DNA of 10,740 bases from Spirogloea muscicola (lineage: Eukaryota; Streptophyta; Zygnematophyceae; Spirogloeales; Spirogloeaceae): assembly GCA_009602725.1 (NCBI GenBank), contig WELB01000165.1, positions 312,487-323,226 on the forward strand. The letters are read 5' to 3'. Under the pieces are notes generated by a model, which saw only the letters and a program-made list of their open reading frames with translations, was not told the origin of the DNA and did not search any database. Below, in pieces: positions 1-10,351 of the stretch (position 1 is its first letter; every line of letters starts with the position of its first letter). A program made the translations under genes and the position numbers.

Positions 1-61
1 CTCCTCCCCCTCCCCCTCCCCATGCCGCTTAGCGCTTCGGCTCCCCTTCTCTGCAGACAGT

Positions 62-122
62 GTCGCCGCCAGAGCGCCGCCGTCGCCGCCGCCGCCCGCC
101 GCTGCCTCCGCCGCGCTCCGCC
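62..122 (+). repeat. Imperfect GCC/CCG trinucleotide-rich tract
   Basis: About 60 bases made mostly of GCC and CCG triplets broken by single substitutions. It is low-complexity sequence. In one frame it gives Arg/Pro runs and in another Ala/Pro runs, which explains several spurious open frames here on both strands. Confidence 0.7.
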
Positions 123-388
123 AAGGTCAGGCTCACCCCTGGCCGTCCCCCTCGACCTCCAATGACAGCCACGCGGTCGCATCGCTGCGCCGATCGCCGG
201 GCTGGTTCGCCGTTGCGGCTTCCTGGCCAGGTCATGTCAGTCTGCGGAGTAGTCTTGATCGATGACCCCTGCTCCTCGCGGCCAAATTGACCGTCCGGCG
301 ACGTGGTATGTCCATTGCGCCAGCTCCTCGGCGCTGCGGCGCATGGCCTGACGGCGTGGTACGGTCTTGTGGCAGATGTACAACTCGA

Positions 389-398
389 TTTTATAACA
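389..398 (+). promoter_or_regulatory. Weak TATA-like element upstream of the KUP start
   Basis: An A/T stretch containing TTTTATAACA lies about 110 bases before the ATG at 506 in an otherwise GC-rich flank. Position and composition suit a core promoter, but the match is short and there is no transcript start evidence. If the gene has an exon upstream at 57-125, this lies inside an intron and is not a promoter. Confidence 0.2.
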
Positions 399-505
399 CC
401 GGCTCCCTCTTGGGGGAAGCTGAGGGCCCCTGGAAGTCTATTCCATAGGAAGTACATCTGTGAACCGCCGGCGGCAATCACGCACCTGCCTTTGCAGCTG
501 CCAGG

Positions 506-3500
506 ATGGGGGACATTGAGAAGCAAAAGTCTGTCATTGAGAAAGTCGCCAAGAGCCGGCCACTGTCACGCAGCGGCAGGGACTCGCTGGAGAGGGTGAT
601 GAGGACGAGCAACCAAGCTAGCACTGCTACGCAGGTCTGAGGTCCTAGCGCTACCGCGTGCTCATGATCATTCCACTTGGGGCAAGTTTACTGCGTCGCC
701 TGCGATGTGTGGACTGGCATTTCTATCACATGCAGACACAGAGTCAATAGTTGGCCATCTGAGAAGTCCTGATAGTAAGTGCTCTCTCTTATGCATGTCT
801 TCACATCTTTGGACCTTAGTCCAACTTTGACAGTGGGGTATATTGGCCTGTCCGTTCCACGCAGACCTTGTCCTGGGCGGCAACTCTTCTCCTGGCCTAT
901 CAGACAACTGGTAAGGGCGTCTCTTATCCGCCTATCCGCATCACACTTTATGAATGCCTCACTTGGTCACAGCTTTGCTAGATCGATTCACTGTATAGTG
1001 GCTATGCTCTTGATTTACTCGTTAACTCAGATTAGAGATCTAGAGAAGAGGTTGTGATAGGAGCTTATTTTGTCTGCTGCTTGATCTGAAGGTGTGGTGT
1101 ACGGAGACATAGGCACCAGTCCTCTCTATGTGTATGCCACCGCGTTCTCAGATGGCCTGGATTACCCCGGGTACAAGAAGGATCTGATTGGCGCGACATC
1201 CATCATCATTTGGAGCCTGACATTGAGCCCTCTAGTGAAGTACCTGCTGGTTGTCCTATACTGCAGTGATAATGGAGAAGGTCAGCTGCAGACACTTACT
1301 CCAGCTGTTCACTTTTTGGCCATCTGAGCGGTTATGCATGTTAGTCCCATGTTATAGTTTCAGATACAGATATTATGTTGATGCGGAGGCAACCTTACAG
1401 TCCTCCAAAGTCTTCGCCCTTCGATTGGTATCTGAAGGAAGACTCTGTTACTTCTCCATCAGGTGGCACGTTTGCTCTTTACTCAGTCATGTGCCGTCAT
1501 CTGAGGATCAGCAAATTGCCTACAAAACAGCGGGATGATCAGAACCTATCAAAGTACAGCATTGAAAGTTCACGAAGGAGGTGAGAGCCTGCTGTGATTG
1601 AATTCACATGGTTACCAGGTGTGCAAGAAACAATGACAGTTGCAAGCGGTGCTACTCTACTGTTACTGATTGATATGCTGTGAGGGACTGCTGTGAGGGA
1701 CTCTTTCCTGACATTTATGCGCGATGAATGAATTTAGTCAACTAGTGCTGTGGTCGCAAGGGTACTGAGTAACGAAGTTCAACTGAGGACAACTGACTCT
1801 GCACCCTGATTGTACAGCACAAAAGTGGGAGATGCGTTGAAAAGTGTCCTGGAGAACTCAAAGTGGACGCACAGTGTCATCCTCATCATTGTGCTCACTG
1901 CCACAAGCATGGTGATTGGTGACGGGGTCCTTACTCCAGCACAGTCAGGTCAGCACAGTCCTAGTCATGCTGGAAACCCCATCAAAGTCAGCCTGATGAG
2001 GTAGTGCACTTCGACTTCCTTCACCTCTGATATGCTGATAGACTACTGATCTGATTTTTGCAGTACTCTCGGCAATTGGAGGCATCCAAGTGTCAGACCC
2101 GAGCTTGAGCCAGGGTCAGGCAGCAATATCATGTGCCCTGAACTTATTGTGGACTTCATCAGGCAGCTCAGACTTTCACACTGGCATCCTTTACTGTGTG
2201 TGAAATATTCCTTGATGTACATCTGACTTGCATACATGCTGATGCAGATGTTGTCATTGGGGTCACCTGTGCCGTCCTTGTCATCCTCTTTGTGGGCCAG
2301 AAGTACGGCACATCAAAAGTTGGTTTTACCTTTGCGCCCATTTGTGTGGTGTGGTTTGTGGCCATATTCATCCTTGGCCTCTACAATCTCTTTCACTTCA
2401 ATGGCTGGGGGATCCTCAGGGTGAGTTGCCAGTCTTTCGGCTTGTAGATACTCTTTCGAGCAGCTACACATGCAGTTTTACTGCCTTTGGGAATGTGCTT
2501 TTGCCTGTTCTATTCCTGATCTGTCGCTGCCACTTTTGGTGCAGTCCTTCTCACCTCACTATGGCATTCAATTTCTCATTGAGAATAAGAAGCAAGGGTG
2601 GGTACAGCTGGGAGGACTGTTTCTTACCATTACTGGTAAACAACGCTGTTGATCTAGGAGGGGGTGCACAGAACTCCGAAGTATAGTGCCAGCAGGTCCT
2701 ATGATTGCTTGCAATCTTAATGTGCAAGCTTGCTACAAGAGTTGATTGCGAACTTACTGCTGTGTGCTTATTTTTTCGTCTGCAGGAACTGAAGCTATGT
2801 TTGCTGACCTCGGCCATTTCAGCCCAGCTGCTATCCAGGTCCTTTGGACTAAACTTTACTGCTTGCATGTCAAACTTGTGAATGATGTGAAACTACAAGT
2901 ATTGGTGATGTTGTCCGGCATGCACTGTGTGCTGACATTAATCTGGTGTCTAAGTGTTGCCTCATCCTTGTGATGTAGATTGCATTCAGCTTCTTCGTGT
3001 ATCCATGCCTACTTGTACAGTACCTGGGACAAGCTGCATATTTGACAGAGCATCCCGAGCATGTGTCTCAGACTTTTTATAAATCTATCCCATGTAAGTA
3101 TCCCAATAGTGTGAGAGACTCCGCTAGGAGAAACGTTATGTGTTGCAATTGACAGATTCGCTGTATTCTGGGATTGTCCTTCAAGAAGAAATGCTGTCCA
3201 AACACTCTATTATATGTTCCTTCTAGAAATCTACTAAGAGTGGTCAATGAGGCATCAAGGTGTCTTCTTCAGAGTTGGACAACCCTCCTGACTCTTGACG
3301 TATCAATGCAGCTCCTGTGTACTGGCCAGTCTTCGTTGTTGCAACTGCTGCCGCTGCTATTGCGAGCCAAGCCATGATCACAGCAAGCTATTCCATTGTG
3401 AATCAATCTATGGCTCTTGGTTGCTTCCCTCGGGTCAAAGTGCAGCACACATCTGACAAGATCAAAGGCCAGATATATATCCCTGAGGTTGGCTCCCATT

Positions 3501-5730
3501 TGCAAAACGCATGAATGTGATGCCGTATGGCATTGGTCTCCAAACACAGATGTGAATGGCTGGATAGCCTAGCGCATGTTCCTTACACTTACCAGTTTTT
3601 TCCACAGAGCATCTGACAAGAGCTTACTTCCTCTGCGCAGCTGAACTGGGTTCTTATGATCATCTGTATCATAGTTGTGGTGGGATTAAGAAATACCACC
3701 AATATTGGCCATGCTTATGGTATGGCACCTGCATAGTTGATGCTAGAAGGACTCTACAACAGATCACCGTCACTTTTTGTTTTTGTCACTTTTGCGGCAA
3801 GCGGCTCCATGCTTGAAGTTGGTCGCTCATGTCAGCTTGTGTGACCTTATGTTCCTAATGCAGTCTAGCCCTGGCCATTTGTAGGCATTGCTGTCTGCTC
3901 TGTCATGGTGATCACGACAATCTTGGTGACCATCATCCACGTGACCATCAAACGGTCTAGCATCCTCTACTGGCTGCCATTCTTCCTCTTCTTTTTTGCA
4001 TTTGAGGGAGTGTACTTGTCCTCCAATCTCTACAAGTTTCCCTCGTATGGTTGGGTACCTGTTGCAATCACTGGAGGTCAGTATATCTGTATCTTTTGGA
4101 TTGAATTAAGATATAACAATTATAGGTTGCATATATTACCTGTGCTCTATGCTTAATTGCTAGGCGCCGGATGATTTGGGGCTGTCCGAGCTGGTTATGC
4201 CGTCTGCAATTTCTGACTGCGGAATCTGACATCTTGAATGTCTTCAGTCTTCCTCTCGATCATGTACATCTGGCACTATGGAACCCTCAAGAAGTACGAA
4301 TTTAATCTTGAGAACAAGCTTTCGCTTGGGTGGGTGCTATCCATGGCCAATGCCAAGCAAGTCACCCGTGTACCAGGTAAGCCAGAGAGAACTTTAATCA
4401 GGTCACAACAGTGCAGAGTGAGAACGAGCTATTTACCGTGACTCATGAGCCTGTCCACTCATTTCTGTTTGACGGCTATAGAGCATGCCTCTATTTCTCA
4501 TGCCCAGTCACCGCCACTTGTGCAGGTGTTGGCATTTTCTACAGTGAGCTCATTACAGGCATACCTGCCATCTTCTCGCACTTCATTGCAAGCATGCCAG
4601 CCATTCACGAGGTGGTTGTCTTCCTTGCTGTAAAGCACGTTGAAGTCCCATATGTGGACCAGGCAGAAAGATTTTTCATTCGCAGGCTTGGGCCCCGCAA
4701 GTCGCGAATGTTCCGCTGTGTTGTCAGGTACGTATGTCCACTCTCCTTTAAATTCACACATGTGCAGCTTGACCTGCAAGCACTTCATGAGTTGTTCTTG
4801 CACTTTGTTTCTGAGTACCCTTCCTATCCAGAACGTTAATTGATGACCTCGTTCTTTTCTGCAGGTATGGTTATGCAGATATTGGAAGGAAGGAGCAGTC
4901 AAGCATGGTAGATGGCTTATTTGACGCATTATGCACGTACATCCAGACAGAGGACTTCGGACAGGAAGTTGTTTTCACGTCCAATGAAACTTCCCCAGAC
5001 GTGCAACCAATGGTTGATGTCGACATTAATGCAGTGAGCAATCTTGCTGATCTCACTTGCCAGCTCTATGTGACATGCAGCATCTCCCAATCCATGCACC
5101 CATGCAACTTATCAATTTTCACCTATTCTATCAGCCAATTCTCTGAGTTTCCTTTTGGCTGATTGCGAGGTGCAGCTGAAGCCCGATACATCTGTGTCTC
5201 TGACGTCGGTGAAGACAATAAGTGATGTTGCAGCAACATCGCAACAGGCAACTACCAGTCAGCCAAGGACCACTGTAAAGGGTTCTGTTATAGAATGTGA
5301 AGGCCAGGAGGACTATAAGCTGCTGCAGCAGCACGAGTTGGAGTTCCTGCAAGTTGCTCGCGAGATGGGTGTTGTCCACCTCGTTGGCCGCTCCCACATG
5401 CGAGCCAGGTCTTCTCTCTTTCCTCCTTGATTGCATGACTTTCTTCATTCTATTTCATAATGAGCGTGGAACATGCTCACGCTTAGTGCTAAGACAGGCA
5501 GTCTGGCTCACGCTGATTTCCATAGTACTGGACTCCTTGAAATCGCCCTATTTTATATGATGCAATGCTGCAATGTTGTCATCGTCTGCAGGAGTGGCTC
5601 CAGCCTTGTCAAGCGCATAATGGTCAACTATGGCTATGTCTTTCTGCGCCAAAATTCCCGGGAGAGCACTAGTGTCCTTAATATACCGTCAGACAGCCTG
5701 CTAGAGGTTGGCATGATCGTTGACATTTGA
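506..5730 (+). CDS. KUP: HAK/KUP/KT-family potassium transporter (18 coding exons)
   Basis: The spliced product is 804 residues, matching the usual 700-850 of plant and algal HAK/KUP carriers, which import K+ across the plasma or an internal membrane, generally with protons (family knowledge). Family blocks appear in order: [13 protein letters not shown] at about residues 59-71, GDGVLTP at 195-201, [13 protein letters not shown] at 310-322, GCFPR at 402-406, then RVPG and YSELITG before a hydrophilic C-terminal domain. That domain ends in the block [27 protein letters not shown]. Hydrophobic stretches between the blocks fit the roughly 12 membrane segments of the family. The start ATG at 506 has A at -3 and G at +4 and an in-frame stop upstream at 461-463. 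The C-terminal domain carries a Ser/Thr/Gln-rich stretch (about residues 686-725). The family call is very secure. The first exon, the exon-17 start and the true N-terminus are the least certain parts. Confidence 0.93.
506..5730 (+). other. KUP: Exon map of the KUP gene
   Basis: Coding exons inferred from family conservation, GT-AG borders and matching phases: 506-634, 865-910, 1092-1280, 1463-1580, 1818-1948, 2064-2114, 2248-2420, 2545-2635, 2786-2838, 2979-3093, 3312-3487, 3641-3719, 3885-4076, 4248-4376, 4526-4727, 4865-5033, 5176-5408, 5592-5730. Intron phases in order are 0,1,1,2,1,1,0,1,0,1,0,1,1,1,2,0,2. The exons total 2415 nt (805 codons including TGA). Introns are 115-237 nt. Exon 17 could instead begin at 5170 (acceptor GCGAG rather than GTGCAG), which would add two residues in frame. 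Exon 1 lacks a conserved block, so its donor at 635 rests on phase agreement with exon 2 only. Confidence 0.85.
1677..1702 (+). repeat. Perfect 13-bp tandem duplication in KUP intron 4
   Basis: GCTGTGAGGGACT occurs twice head to tail (1677-1689 and 1690-1702). It lies wholly within intron 1581-1817 and does not touch the inferred splice sites. Confidence 0.9.
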
Positions 5731-6007
5731 GTCTTACTAGAAAACCTGGGAGTTGCGAAAGTATGCGATTGGTTGGAATCCTGCGTTGTCCTTATGGCAG
5801 TTTCCCCTCCCTGCATTTCCAGTTGGGGTGCTTTTTCAACGGATTGTATTAGCACGTCCATGACCTTATTCAATAGCTTCTGTAGCGGTTCATGGACTAT
5901 CAGTACCCAGTAGCTGTGTTGCTGGAAAAGACAGATCACCTAATCCACATCATTTTCTAACTGCTACATTGTACGATGATTTCATTGGCCAAAGCTTCTG
6001 ATTGCAG

Positions 6008-6012
6008 TGTAA
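6008..6012 (+). terminator. Candidate TGTAA poly(A) signal for the KUP transcript
   Basis: This is the first TGTAA after the KUP stop, 278 bases downstream. TGTAA is the usual poly(A) signal in chlorophyte green algae. A pentamer is expected by chance about once per kilobase per strand, so this is only a candidate. A second copy lies at 6147-6151. Confidence 0.25.
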
Positions 6013-6352
6013 GTACTGATTGCAAGATTCCGTTGTCAGTCTACACGATATGGTGGTCAGGGGAGGAGCCTGGGCATAAAGATATAGAAACTGCACTGTA
6101 CACTGTACAGAAAAGCAGGTTCTGAAAATACTGACAAGGTCCCAGCTGTAAACCGCCTTGGTACAGTCATGTTGATGCTGCTGCGAGTGGCCTTGACTAG
6201 CCGAGGACAACTTTGCAGTATTGCATCAAGATATTGTCCTACATAGCATGGCAAGTCATCCTTGCATCCATATCCTCTATTTCAGAAAGACCCTCCAGTT
6301 CCATGAGGCAGCAAGTGGGTGCTTGGCCTGAACCAGTCCCCTTATTGTTAAA

Positions 6353-6357
6353 TTACA
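6353..6357 (-). terminator. Candidate TGTAA poly(A) signal for the membrane-protein gene
   Basis: Read on the minus strand, TGTAA begins 15 bases after the TAG stop at 6375-6373, with an AACAATAAG stretch just beyond it. If used, the 3' UTR would be very short. The motif is short and the call is tentative. Confidence 0.25.
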
Positions 6358-6372
6358 GGCTGTGGTAGAGCT

Positions 6373-8568
6373 CTACTTCGTAGTCTCTACCCTTGCAATC
6401 AGCATTGCAGCTAGACCGAAGTATGGCACGCACCCTACTCGCCTCCATAACTGCCGATCCCTTGCTGCCGGCAGCAGATTTGTGAAATCCAACACGAACC
6501 AGGCCTGGAAGAGGCTGTAAAGGACCAGATCCCATATGAAGGCATATGCGGTGCGGTCTGTCGCAAGGTACTCCAAGAAGTATGACAGCCTCTCTGCGGG
6601 GCCTCCAAATTGCTCCGAGGACCGGAGGAAAATAGCCCAGGTGACTGAGATGATGCCAATGACTCCTCCCACAAGGCCGATGGCTGTAGATTGCGAGGCT
6701 ACTGCTTGGCCAAGGGCGACAAACGGTGACGCACTCTCGGACTGGCTTGGAGGCTCAGGTTTGTTGAGCCTCAGCGCCATGTATGGAATGAGGAACACTG
6801 CAAGAAAATGACAAGTATAGGCATTGTCATGGGAAAGCACGCACGTGTGTTCGTATCTAGCTTCTTCTAATGTCAACATCAGACAGGCTACTTGCACCGT
6901 TACTCATGAGTTAGACTCTGCACAAGCCGCAGGCCAGGGGCTCCTGGAGCTAGCATAAGAGCCTGCATGGCGTAGGCATTATACAGTTTGTGAGGAACAT
7001 CTGGCCAATCCACAGGGACTGCGCCAGGCCTCTTGATGCCCCTCTCCGCTTGTCCTTGAAGATCAGCGGCCCAAACATGAGGCTCCAAGCATTCACAAAG
7101 TTGAAGAGGCCCTCATCAACCTGCAGTGACCACATGCAGCACATTTGCATTGGTTAAGCTGCCAAGCCACCTCATCTCCTTCTGGAACAGTGTTCTTACA
7201 ACGAGACGAGCACCGGGATGCACAGTTGCGCGGAGATAACATACAATCACTGCCCCCCATTATACAGGCGTCCAGAAGAGTATTATCATTCAGATTGCCC
7301 GTCAATTTCAAGCCAGCTAAACAAGACGGATGCTTTGGCTCGCTTTATCACAAAGCAACCGGCCTCGGCACCCGCGTGGCCACAACAGCAGGTGCTATGC
7401 TGCAGTGAAGCCAGGGTTGCCAGGCTAGAGCGTTCGAGTGTGGATGAAGGGCATACCGGATGAAGAACTGGAGCCTCCAGGGCGTGCAACCCCACTGCAA
7501 CAGGCGAGGGCACACTGATTAAGACGTGGCATCCCTCCTTGCCAATAAGCAGGTAATTAGATCAGAATTTGCCTGGAAGGAAGCGGCCAAAGAGAGCCGT
7601 TGCCGACATGCAATGGGCTTGCTACTTGCAACTTACCCCAGTTGGCGGCCGGGAGGACAAAGAAGAAGTTGAGCGACAGGCCCTTGAGGCTGTCGATTGT
7701 CTCGGGCGTCGTGGCCCATGCGGGGTTGCCCTGCAAGTGGGGGCCTGCGACTGGGCCTCAGGTGGGCTGCCGAAGACTCAGCATGGAGGCCTACTGCAGC
7801 ACCCCCCTCCAAGGATACGTGATTTGAGGTTCTATACTGCTGCCTGAGAGTTGAAGGCAGTGGTGCAGGTGCACTGAACTGGCGCATACGGAAGGACAAG
7901 CAGCCAGAGCGTGTAGATGCCAAGCAGCGCCCATAGCCCAGCTTGTACTGCGGGCGCTGGCAACCAAGGCTGCGGCGGCAGTGCGCAGTGGAGCTCGTCC
8001 TTGGGAACGGGATCCTGCGGGTATTACAAGGACTTGCACATATGGCTCACAGCAGTTGAATGTAATCCACCAACGGAGGACTTGTCCAAGTATCAGGTCA
8101 TGACCTTAATGTCAATGTCTGGGCTTACTAGTGACAGGGCACAAAGTACTTAGCATTAGAGAAGAGTACAGTGCAGTAACGTTAACCACTTAAGCAACGA
8201 AAGCTGCACAAGTGGCAAGCTGCAGGACAGCACGCTGGCTCTCGATGGCCCGGCATGGCGCTGCGGCCCCAAGGGCAGCCCACCTGCTGGCTAGCGCGGC
8301 GGAGGACCAGACGCCGCAGCGAGTGCCCTGCCTCCGGTGGCGTCCTCGTGCGAGAAGCTGGCACGGCTAGCGCTGTGTGGCACTGTTGAAGCTGCGCCAC
8401 GGTGATGCAAGCGCCCATCATGGCGCCAGCGACGGTGCTCGCCTTCGCACGACGCCGCTGCCGGCTGAGCCGTGGCGGCACTTCCATTGCGAATTGAGTC
8501 CTGCTGCAGCTCCCCATAAGCGGCAGCAGCGGCGGTGGCGGCTGCGGTGACATGAAGACGCGCTCCAT
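6373..8568 (-). CDS. Conserved multi-pass membrane protein of unknown function, probably organelle-targeted
   Basis: Six exons on the minus strand, each junction GT-AG and in phase: 8568-8284, 8014-7880, 7730-7637, 7494-7457, 7120-6985 and 6797-6373 (TAG stop). They total 1113 nt and encode 370 residues. The start is GCCACC-ATG-G, an ideal context, although the frame stays open upstream to an ATG at 8784. Residues 1-68 are Arg/Ser/Ala/Pro-rich, then mildly hydrophobic ending TALA, which suggests a plastid transit peptide with a possible second targeting part. About six or seven membrane segments follow, near residues 121-138, 153-168, 187-202, 218-240, 258-283, 305-330 and 345-362. Blocks such as LFNFVNAWSLMFGPLIF, GQMFLTN and FLIPYMALRL read like a family shared by cyanobacteria and plant plastids. 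That is my recollection, not a search result. The last third loosely recalls small DUF2834-type membrane proteins. No catalytic motif is visible, so no function is assigned. Confidence 0.8.
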
Positions 8569-9383
8569 GGTGGCTACTTTAAGCGCGGCCGCAGAGGGCG
8601 GCCTCAGGCACCTTTGGCCGCACTGGCTTAACAATGAGGGACGGAACCCACGTCCTCCCACCACAATGTAGAAGCCATGGCTCTGCGCACGCAGACCTTG
8701 CGGGATGATAGCGGTGGTGGCTGCAGCAGGTGCTGCACTGACTCGACTGGATACATCTGCCCCTCGACACAATGACAGCGGCACAAGGCTCCACAGCCGG
8801 CTGGAAGACCCTCAGCGTCTCACGGGAAAGACCGCAATTTCATGGGCGCCGCGGCTCGCTTGCACCTTCGAGCTCTAAGGACAGCTCCTCTGACCATGAT
8901 TGCGGCGCGAGTGACAATCGACTCACACAATTTGGTCAGACACAGGCGATCGGAAGAGATTGTCGGCAATGTGCAGCAGTGCAGTCGCTGAGGCAGGGCC
9001 GAGCTGGGGTGCGCAGCTTTTGCTTGCTCAACGAGCGCAGTCAACGAGTTGCGTGCTTGGCCTTGGCGCCAGACTAACCGTCGCAGATGCTGCAGCTGCC
9101 ATCATATGGACAGCCGCCATTGCCACCGCGGCAAGCTCGACCGGACATGGGCAATGAAATGGAGCACCCTGCAGCCAGCCTGCCCAAGCAGAGCCAAGCG
9201 CAGCCATCCATGGGGCCACTCCCCCGCTGGCTCTAACAGTAAACCAGAGCTCCTCGCTCAGACCCAGATGGTGCCCGCACAATTGCATCAGCACACAGTT
9301 GCCACTGACGGTGCTGCTGGCTGGCCGGCAACAACGTCCGCGCTCGAGCCGCAGCGGCGCTCCTTGGCGAACTCTGCATCTCC
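8569..9383 (-). other. Non-coding flank between two tandem minus-strand genes
   Basis: This stretch should hold the 3' UTR of RBX1 and the promoter and 5' UTR of the membrane-protein gene. Several open frames cross it on both strands, but none carries a recognisable domain and they look like chance frames in GC-rich DNA. I found no TGTAA or AATAAA on the minus strand after the RBX1 stop. The minus-strand frame upstream of 8568 stays open to 8784, so a longer N-terminus for the membrane protein cannot be excluded. Confidence 0.5.

Positions 9384-10351
<968 letters not shown>

Larger units (their letters stand above)
1..505 (+). other. 5' flank or leader of the KUP gene, possibly with an upstream exon
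   Basis: No conserved protein is visible here. The first 56 bases are pyrimidine-rich and end in TCTCTGCAG, which looks like an intron acceptor. Positions 57-125 are a GCC/CCG-rich segment followed by a donor-like AAG|GTCAGG at 126. A further acceptor-like TTTGCAG ends at 497, just before the ATG at 506. So an upstream exon 57-125 and an intron 126-497 are possible. Read in the phase that would join the KUP frame, 57-125 has no stop and encodes an Ala/Pro-rich peptide. Otherwise this is 5' UTR and promoter. Confidence 0.45.
5731..6372. other. Non-coding spacer between convergent genes
   Basis: This 642-base stretch separates the KUP stop from the stop of the minus-strand membrane-protein gene. 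No conserved coding segment or RNA gene is visible on either strand. It should contain both 3' UTRs. The + strand has TGTAA pentamers at 6008-6012 and 6147-6151, and the - strand has one at 6357-6353, the motif used as a poly(A) signal in chlorophytes. Confidence 0.6.

Noticed and set aside
60-290. Arg/Pro-rich open frame on the plus strand
   Set aside because: It lacks an ATG at its start, is a product of the GCC/CCG triplets, and has no domain.
29-526. 165-residue open frame on the minus strand
   Set aside because: It crosses the GCC-rich repeat, is Arg/Gly-rich with no recognisable domain, and overlaps the start of the real KUP first exon on the other strand.
303-599. 98-residue plus-strand frame overlapping the KUP first exon
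   Set aside because: It reads exon 1 in another frame and has no conserved block. The frame from 506 agrees in phase with the conserved exon 2.
4498-4929. 143-residue minus-strand open frame
   Set aside because: It is antisense to conserved KUP exons 15 and 16 and has no domain of its own.
6091-6110. Short CACTGTACACTGTAC repeat in the convergent spacer
   Set aside because: It is two overlapping 7-bp copies only, too short to support a hairpin terminator or regulatory element.
6536-6811. 91-residue plus-strand open frame
   Set aside because: It is the complement of the conserved last exon of the minus-strand membrane-protein gene.
8569-8784. N-terminal extension of the membrane protein to an ATG at 8784
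   Set aside because: The frame is open, but the ATG at 8568 has a perfect GCCACC-ATG-G context and gives a typical transit-peptide-like start. The extension is possible but not preferred.
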